Shown piece after piece: positions 59,076-64,000 of a DNA stretch of 64,000 bases. Each line of letters begins with the position of its first letter. The stretch's first letter is position 1. The DNA is taken from contig JACRKC010000115.1 of assembly GCA_016235555.1 (NCBI GenBank), forward strand, positions 62,001-126,000, in the 5' to 3' direction. A model generated the notes under the pieces. The model was not told where the DNA came from and did no database searches. It saw only the letters and a list, made by a program, of their open reading frames with translations. The translations under genes were made by a program, and so were the position numbers. The DNA is from Verrucomicrobiota bacterium (GTDB lineage Bacteria > Verrucomicrobiota > Verrucomicrobiia > Opitutales > Opitutaceae).

Positions 59076-60046
59076 ACCAGGTTTCCTCCGCTCCCCGCCG
59101 CTTCGCGCTGTCGCGCGAGCTGGGCATCTGCCTCCTTCTGCTCCTGACGATCGTGCTCTATCGCGTGCTGTTTCCGGTCACCTGGCAGCAGTTCGCCACG
59201 CTCGCGAACTTCGCCGCCGTCACGCGCAACCTCGCCTTCGAGGGCGTGCTCGCCCTCGGCATGATGATGCTGCTGGTGAGCGGGACTTTTGATCTCAGCG
59301 TCGGCGCGACCGCCTCGATGGTCGGCGTCGTCACCGGCTGGCTGATGAAACACGCCGGCTGGCCGGTGCCCGCGGCCGTCGCGGCCGGACTCGCGTTGGG
59401 CGCCGTCGCCGGCCTCGTCAACGGGATCGTCATCGCCCGGGTGCGCGTGAACGCGCTCATCACGACGCTCGGCACGATGGGCATCTATTCCGGCGCCGCG
59501 CTGCTGGTGGGCGGCCCGGGGATCACGTTCCTGCCCCCGTCGTTCGCGCGACTCGGTCAGGCGCAATTCCTCGGCGTGCAGACGCCCGTGTGGCTGCTGC
59601 TCGGGCTCGGGATCGCGGCGCACTACGCTTTGGCCCACACGCGCTTCTTCCGCCAATACTACTACGTCGGCTCGAATGCGAAGGCGGCGCGCCTCAGCGG
59701 CCTGCGGGTCGAGCGGCTCCAGGTGATCGCGTTTACCCTCGTCGGGGCGCTCGCCGGGCTCGCCGGCATCGTCTACGCCGCGCGCGTCGCGACCGCCAGC
59801 AGCACGATCGGCGCGGGCAAGGAGCTGGGCGCGATCACTGCGTGCATCCTCGGCGGCGCCAGCCTGCAAGGGGGACGCGGCACCGCATGGGGCGCGCTGC
59901 TGGGGGTGCTCTTTGTCGCGGTGATGCAGAACATGCTTCTCCTGAAACAAGTCCGGCCCGAATGGCAGGACATCATCCTCGGGCTCGTCCTCGTCTTTGC
60001 CGTCGCGTTCGATTCCCTGCTGAACCGAAAGCAATTCCACCCATGA
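59072..60046 (+). CDS. Ribose-type sugar ABC importer permease
   Basis: A 324-residue integral membrane protein with about eight to ten hydrophobic helices and the family blocks ALGMMMLLVSGTFDLSVGAT, VNALITTLGTMGIYSGAALL, YYYVGSNAKAARLSGLRVER and ITACILGGASLQGGRGTAWG. It is the RbsC-type membrane channel of the importer. The start overlaps the ATPase stop and its stop overlaps the binding-protein start, so the three are translationally coupled. Confidence 0.95.
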   Translation: MNQVSSAPRRFALSRELGICLLLLLTIVLYRVLFPVTWQQFATLANFAAVTRNLAFEGVLALGMMMLLVSGTFDLSVGATASMVGVVTGWLMKHAGWPVPAAVAAGLALGAVAGLVNGIVIARVRVNALITTLGTMGIYSGAALLVGGPGITFLPPSFARLGQAQFLGVQTPVWLLLGLGIAAHYALAHTRFFRQYYYVGSNAKAARLSGLRVERLQVIAFTLVGALAGLAGIVYAARVATASSTIGAGKELGAITACILGGASLQGGRGTAWGALLGVLFVAVMQNMLLLKQVRPEWQDIILGLVLVFAVAFDSLLNRKQFHP

Positions 60047-61068
60047 AACCCCTGACCCGCCGTTCCCTGCTGCGCACCGCCACGCTCGGCGCGGGCGCCA
60101 CCCTGCTCGCGAGCTGTGAGAAAGCCGGCCCGGTCGCGGCCGCTCCGTCCTCGGCGCCGGGTGCCTCCGCCGCCCACGCCAACGAGGAATACGTCTGGCT
60201 CTCCGCGTCGACCGGACTCCCCCTCTTCACGCGGCACGATCAGCCCGCACTGCGGCTCGCCGCCGAGGAACTCGGCGTGAAGGCCAGCATCGCGGGACCG
60301 AGCGGGGTCGACATTCCCGGCCTCGTCGCCGCCGTGGAGCAGACGACCGCGCGCCGGCCGGCGGGGATGATGGTGGTCGGCTGGGATGCCAGCGCGCTCG
60401 TGCCATGCATCAACGCGGCCGTCGACGCGGGGATCCCGGTGATCTGCGTCGACGCCGACGTGCCCGCCAGCCGCCGGCTCGCCTTTATCGGCACGGACTG
60501 GGATGAGATTGGCATGCGACAGGGCGAGGCGATGGTGAAGGCGCTCGGCGGCCGCCGCGGCAAAGTCGCGCTCCTCGGCCTCATCGATCAGGAGATCGAT
60601 CAAAAAGCGTTCGCGGGCTTTCGCCGCGTCGTCGGGCAGGCGGGGCTTTCCTGCCTCGATCCGCAGCACGATAAGAGCAACACCGCCGAGGCGACGCGCA
60701 TCGCCGCCGGCATCCTCCAGGGCACGCCCGACCTCGTGGGCTTTGCGGGCTTCGACAGCGAGAGCGGCCCCGGCATCGCGCAGGCGATCAAGGAGGCGGG
60801 CCGCGCCGGTCGGGTGGTGGCCACTTGCGTCGAGGCCGAGGAGGCCCATCTCCGGTTTCTCAAGGAAGGCGTGCTCACCGCCTGCATCGGCCAAAAACGC
60901 GAACTCTTCACCTACCTCGGGCTGCGCACGCTGTTCGACGCCAACCACGCGAAACTCCGCTTCACGAAGAATGATCGCGCCGCCGGCGTCCGTCCGGTGC
61001 CGTCGAGCTGCAACACCGGCACCTATACCGTCACCCGCGAAAACGTTGACCATTTCCTCGCAGGTTAA
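60043..61068 (+). CDS. Sugar-binding lipoprotein of the ABC importer
   Basis: A 341-residue periplasmic-binding protein (type I, RbsB-like): NEEYVWLSASTGLPLFTRHD, GVDIPGLVAAVEQTTARRP, VVGWDASALVPCINAAVDAG, IPVICVDADVPASRRLAFIG and VATCVEAEEAHLRFLKEG. The leader has both an RR pair (LTRRSLLRTATLGAGATLLA) and a lipobox LASC with C25, so it is a lipoprotein, perhaps Tat-exported. A binding protein next to an apiose-dehydrogenase-like enzyme is probably specific for apiose or a related pentose. It ends the importer operon; 283 bases without genes follow. Confidence 0.9.
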   Translation: MKPLTRRSLLRTATLGAGATLLASCEKAGPVAAAPSSAPGASAAHANEEYVWLSASTGLPLFTRHDQPALRLAAEELGVKASIAGPSGVDIPGLVAAVEQTTARRPAGMMVVGWDASALVPCINAAVDAGIPVICVDADVPASRRLAFIGTDWDEIGMRQGEAMVKALGGRRGKVALLGLIDQEIDQKAFAGFRRVVGQAGLSCLDPQHDKSNTAEATRIAAGILQGTPDLVGFAGFDSESGPGIAQAIKEAGRAGRVVATCVEAEEAHLRFLKEGVLTACIGQKRELFTYLGLRTLFDANHAKLRFTKNDRAAGVRPVPSSCNTGTYTVTRENVDHFLAG

Positions 61069-61216
61069 ACCTCAGGAGGCCGACCGGAGGCATCGGCCTG
61101 CCCGGATCAAGCCGTGATTTCGAGTCTCGGAAAGCTCGCCGACCGCCTGCCCTTCTCCGCCGGGAAGTGGCCTTGGGGGCGTCTCAGTTTCTTGCCGTCC
61201 GGAGAGAGCGAAGGAG

Positions 61217-61261
61217 CGGCGGTTTTCAACCGCCGGGCTTGGGCGCTTGGAAAAGCGTCCC
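61217..61261. repeat. REP-like double hairpin in the intergenic region
   Basis: Two adjacent dyads: CGGCGGTT/AACCGCCG around a TTC loop (61217-61235) and GGGCGCTT/AAGCGTCCC with a one-base bulge around GGAA (61241-61261). They lie in the 283-base gap between the importer and the secreted oxidoreductase gene. The lack of a T tract argues against a simple terminator; short GC-rich dyads of this build recur between genes in many genomes. No other copy was noticed in the window. Confidence 0.45.
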
Positions 61262-61351
61262 ACCGCGGTGCAAGCAAGTGAGATGCGCCCGTGGCCTTGT
61301 CATCGCGGGCCGGGCGCTTGACTGGCATCGCCCCGAACCCAACTTGAACTC

Positions 61352-62437
61352 ATGAAAACCGATCCGGGCGGACACGCCCTGCGGCGCCGCGGGATGGCAG
61401 AGGCGTTCCTTGTTTTCGTCCGCGCCCTGGCGGTGCTTTGCGCCCCGCTCGCCGCATGGGCGCAACCCGCACCGAACAAAATCGGCATTGGTCTCTACGG
61501 CTCCAACGGCCACCAGCTCGCGCTGCCGAAGTTCGCCGCGCACCCGCACGCGCGGCTCGTCGCGGTCGCGGCCGTGCGCGCGACCAGGCTGCCCGAGGGC
61601 GTGAAGCGCTGTGCCTCGCTCGACGAACTGCTCGCCGATCCGCAGATCGAGTTGATTTCGCTCTGCTCGCCGCGCCGCGCCGATCAGGCGCGCGATGCGA
61701 TCCTCTGCCTCAAGGCGGGCCGCCACGTCTACGCGGAAAAGCCGGTCGCACTCACCGAGGCCGAACTCGATCAAGTGCTCGCGGTCGCGCGGCACGCCGG
61801 CAAGGAGTTTCACGAGATGGCCGGCACCGTGTTCGTGCCGGAATACGCGATCATGCGAAAGCTGGTGCGCGCAGGCGCGGTAGGCGAAGTGATCCAGGTG
61901 TTCGTGCAGAAGTCGTATCGCTACGGCGCCGCCCGCCCGCAGGACGAAGCGATCGACGGCGGCCTGTTCCTGCAGGCCGGCATCCACGCGGCCCGCATGA
62001 TCGAACACGTCGGCGGCGTGCGCATGAAATCGGTCACCGGCTGGGAAACCATGTTCGGCAAACCCGCCGCCGATCAAGGCGACGGCAAGGTCGCCGGCGC
62101 CGCGCAAGCCGAGCTCGAAAACGGCGGCCTCGCCACGATCATCATGAATTATCTCAACCCGCCCGGCACGCCGCTCCTCCACGGCAACGAAACGCTGCGC
62201 GTCTTCGGCACGAAGGGCTTCATCGAGTCGGTCGACGGCGGCATGCGCACGCGGCTGGTCACCGCGGGCAAGGTCGTCGAGCCGCTCGAAAAGGTGCCGG
62301 GACTCGACTACTTCGATGCGCTCGCGGCGCACCTCGTGAACGGGGCCGCGATGCCGCTGACGCTCGACGAGGAGCTGCACCCGCTGCGCCTGCTGCTCCG
62401 CGCCAAGGAAAAGATGCGCGCCGCCGCAACGCCGTGA
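61352..62437 (+). CDS. Secreted Gfo/Idh/MocA oxidoreductase (V)
   Basis: A 361-residue protein with a signal peptide ending near AAWAQP (residue 38). Rossmann motif IGIGLYGSNGHQLALPKF, then SLCSPRRADQARDAILCLKA and VYAEKPVALTEAELDQVLA with the EKP lysine. C-terminal half: FHEMAGTVFVPEYAIMRKLV, GGLFLQAGIHAARMIEHVGG and LENGGLATIIMNYLNPPGTP. It is the fourth exported member of the family in the window and the only one on the plus strand. Its stop overlaps the GTG start of the next gene. Substrate unknown; a periplasmic sugar oxidation is assumed. Confidence 0.85.
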   Translation: MKTDPGGHALRRRGMAEAFLVFVRALAVLCAPLAAWAQPAPNKIGIGLYGSNGHQLALPKFAAHPHARLVAVAAVRATRLPEGVKRCASLDELLADPQIELISLCSPRRADQARDAILCLKAGRHVYAEKPVALTEAELDQVLAVARHAGKEFHEMAGTVFVPEYAIMRKLVRAGAVGEVIQVFVQKSYRYGAARPQDEAIDGGLFLQAGIHAARMIEHVGGVRMKSVTGWETMFGKPAADQGDGKVAGAAQAELENGGLATIIMNYLNPPGTPLLHGNETLRVFGTKGFIESVDGGMRTRLVTAGKVVEPLEKVPGLDYFDALAAHLVNGAAMPLTLDEELHPLRLLLRAKEKMRAAATP

Positions 62438-64000
62438 AATCCTGGCCCGGATTGCTCGTGCCGTTCACGCTCGCTGCCGTGATTGGCGCCCGCGCGCACG
62501 AGTTGACGCGCCCCCCGTTGATTCTGGCGCAAGCTCCGCCGCCCGGTGTCGCCGCCACACCCGCCGGCCCCACCGCGCCGCTGACGATTGAACTCACGGT
62601 GGGCGACACGAGCGAGATCGTCGCGGGGCTCGTGCGCATCACCGAGATCAACGGCGGACGTGCAGTGGATTTGCCGGCGCATCTGCGCCGGGGCATGAAC
62701 TGGTTCTCGCTCGCGGCCGGCGCGACGGTGAACGTGCCGCTCGGAGCCGTGAAAATCGAGGCGTGCCACGGACTCGAGACGGAAGTGACGACCCTCACGC
62801 ACACGATCGCCGCCACACCGGCGTCGAACCGCGTGCGCGTGCCGTTGCGTCGCTTCTACCACATCGCCGCGCGCGGCCTCGCCGCCGGCAACACTCACCT
62901 CCACTTGTATCTCAACTCGCCGCTCGGTCGTGGCGGCGCCCTGCTGCGCAGCCGCCGCGAGGCCGAGGATTACCTCGCCGCCATCGGCCAATCCGACGCG
63001 CTCGACCTCGTCTACGTTTCGCACCTCGAGCGCCCCGGCGACACGCAGAACTACATCAGCAACGAATTCACGCGCGCCGACCTCGCACGACTGTCCACTG
63101 CGCGCGTGCGCTTCGGCCACGGCGAGGAGCACCGCCACGAGGGCGGGCGCTCCGGCCGGCGCGGCGGCCAGGACGAGTTGCGCTACGGCCACGTGATGCT
63201 GCTCGATCTGCCGCGGCTCGTGCAGCCCGTGAGCTACGGCGCGATCTTCACGCGCGGCGGGTCGAAGAGCGATGCCATGCCGATGCGCCGTGTGATCAGC
63301 GAGGCGCGGTCGCTCGACGCGACGGTGATTTGGTGCCACGGCCGGCAGGGGCTCGAGGACGTGCCGAACTGGGTGGCGGGCCTGCTCGACGCGCAGAACA
63401 TTTTCGATGGTGGCAGCGACGGCACGCCCGACACGACCTTCTATCCTTACCTCAACGCCGGCCTGCGCGTGCCGTTTTCGACCGGCACCGACTGGGGCTG
63501 CTACGATTTCTCACGCGTCTACGTGAAGCTCGATGCGCCGGCGACGAGCCGCTCGTTTCTCCGCGGGCTCACGCAGGGCCGCTCGTTTATCACCAACGGC
63601 CCCCTGCTCGAATTCGACGTCGAGGGAAAGTCCGCCGGCGACACACTCGACCTGCCCGCGCGCCGCGCGGTGAAGATTCGCGCCCGCGTGCTCGGTCGCG
63701 ACGAGTTCGGGCGCGCCGAGCTCGTTTTCAACGGCACCGTGATCGCCCGCACCGACCCGCGCAAAGTCGGCGGCCATTTCGCCGCCCACCTCGACACCTC
63801 CGTCGAAATCACGGAGCCCGGCTGGCTCGCGCTGCGCGTGCCTGCGACGATGCCCTACACCGATAGTGCGCGGTATGCCGGCACGGGCGCGAACCTCCTC
63901 GGCAAGGCGCTCTTCGCACACACGAGCCCGGTCTACGTGAACCTCGCCGGCAAGAGCATCTGCCAGCCCGCCGCCGTCCGCACCCTCGTCGCCGACCTCG
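62434..64000 (+). CDS. CehA/McbA-type metallohydrolase (II), cut by the window end
   Basis: An open frame of 522 codons runs from a GTG at 62434, overlapping the preceding stop as GTGA, to the end of the window with no stop, so the C-terminus is missing. A signal-like start (WPGLLVPFTLAAVIGARAHE) is followed by a beta domain, then a PHP-like metal domain: ARGLAAGNTHLHLYLNS gives the HxH site, then LVYVSHLERPGDTQNY, TVIWCHGRQGLEDVPNWVAG and FSTGTDWGCYDFSRVYVKL. GLTQGRSFITNGPLLEFDVE parallels AGHTFVTTGPMLEFEVDG of the protein at 46076-47887, so the two are homologues. Frame checked by hand through to 64000. Confidence 0.82.
   Translation, partial: MKSWPGLLVPFTLAAVIGARAHELTRPPLILAQAPPPGVAATPAGPTAPLTIELTVGDTSEIVAGLVRITEINGGRAVDLPAHLRRGMNWFSLAAGATVNVPLGAVKIEACHGLETEVTTLTHTIAATPASNRVRVPLRRFYHIAARGLAAGNTHLHLYLNSPLGRGGALLRSRREAEDYLAAIGQSDALDLVYVSHLERPGDTQNYISNEFTRADLARLSTARVRFGHGEEHRHEGGRSGRRGGQDELRYGHVMLLDLPRLVQPVSYGAIFTRGGSKSDAMPMRRVISEARSLDATVIWCHGRQGLEDVPNWVAGLLDAQNIFDGGSDGTPDTTFYPYLNAGLRVPFSTGTDWGCYDFSRVYVKLDAPATSRSFLRGLTQGRSFITNGPLLEFDVEGKSAGDTLDLPARRAVKIRARVLGRDEFGRAELVFNGTVIARTDPRKVGGHFAAHLDTSVEITEPGWLALRVPATMPYTDSARYAGTGANLLGKALFAHTSPVYVNLAGKSICQPAAVRTLVADL

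Noticed and set aside
1-64000. CRISPR arrays, rRNA genes, insertion sequences
   Set aside because: No regularly spaced direct repeats, no rRNA-like stretches and no transposase genes were found on reading through both strands.

Overview
The window is high-GC DNA, almost certainly from a member of the Verrucomicrobiota close to Opitutaceae. The clues are a TonB-dependent receptor whose N-terminus carries the LSPFEVT...GSRLNT...SISVFTEEF block familiar from Opitutaceae receptors, a PVC-type propeller/HEAT/CxxCH heme protein, many secreted DUF4038/DUF5060 hydrolases, and several exported (Tat or Sec) Gfo/Idh/MocA oxidoreductases. This is an inference from protein families; no rRNA is present.

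Layout. (1) 1-660 is a scar region: a visibly lower-GC flank, the 3' part of a tRNA-Asn(GTT) gene with its terminator hairpin, and a decayed piece of a TOTE-type archaeo-eukaryotic primase. It looks like the edge of an integrated element at a tRNA hotspot. (2) 663-45617 is about 45 kb with 25 intact genes, all on the minus strand. They encode a secreted glycan/esterase degradation complement: DUF4038 (GH140-like) hydrolases, a heparinase II/III-like lyase, alpha/beta-hydrolase esterases, ceramidase-like and SGNH hydrolases, DUF4091 and beta-helix proteins, four exported oxidoreductases, a secreted DegT-type PLP protein, a PVC heme protein, two TonB receptors and one ECF sigma/FecR pair. Decayed genes lie among them (a membrane acyltransferase and a DUF1080 remnant). 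(3) 45618-49919 holds a divergent control region, a CehA/McbA-type metallohydrolase and a D-apionate lactonase-like gene divergent from an AraC regulator. (4) 49920-61068 is a tight plus-strand operon: AraC regulator, FAH-family enzyme, metallo-beta-lactamase-fold protein, zinc dehydrogenase, glyoxalase-fold protein, DUF1537 kinase, ketopantoate-reductase-like enzyme, D-apiose dehydrogenase-like enzyme, and a ribose-type ABC importer (ATPase, permease, binding lipoprotein). (5) 61069-64000 has a hairpin repeat, a secreted Gfo/Idh protein and a second CehA/McbA-type protein cut by the window end.

Working model (inference). The secreted enzymes, including three DUF4038 proteins (the family of the apiosidase GH140), take apart an apiose-bearing plant cell-wall glycan such as rhamnogalacturonan II. 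TonB receptors bring fragments across the outer membrane, and the ABC importer takes up a released pentose, plausibly D-apiose. Inside, an ApsD-like dehydrogenase makes the lactone, an ApnL-like lactonase opens it, and a DUF1537 kinase phosphorylates a later acid. The usual next enzymes of the described apiose routes (ApnO oxidoisomerase and RuBisCO-like OiaC/OiaT) are not seen. A ketopantoate-reductase-like dehydrogenase and a cassette of FAH, metallo-beta-lactamase-fold, zinc dehydrogenase and glyoxalase-fold proteins sit there instead. This possible variant apiose pathway is the most interesting part of the window.
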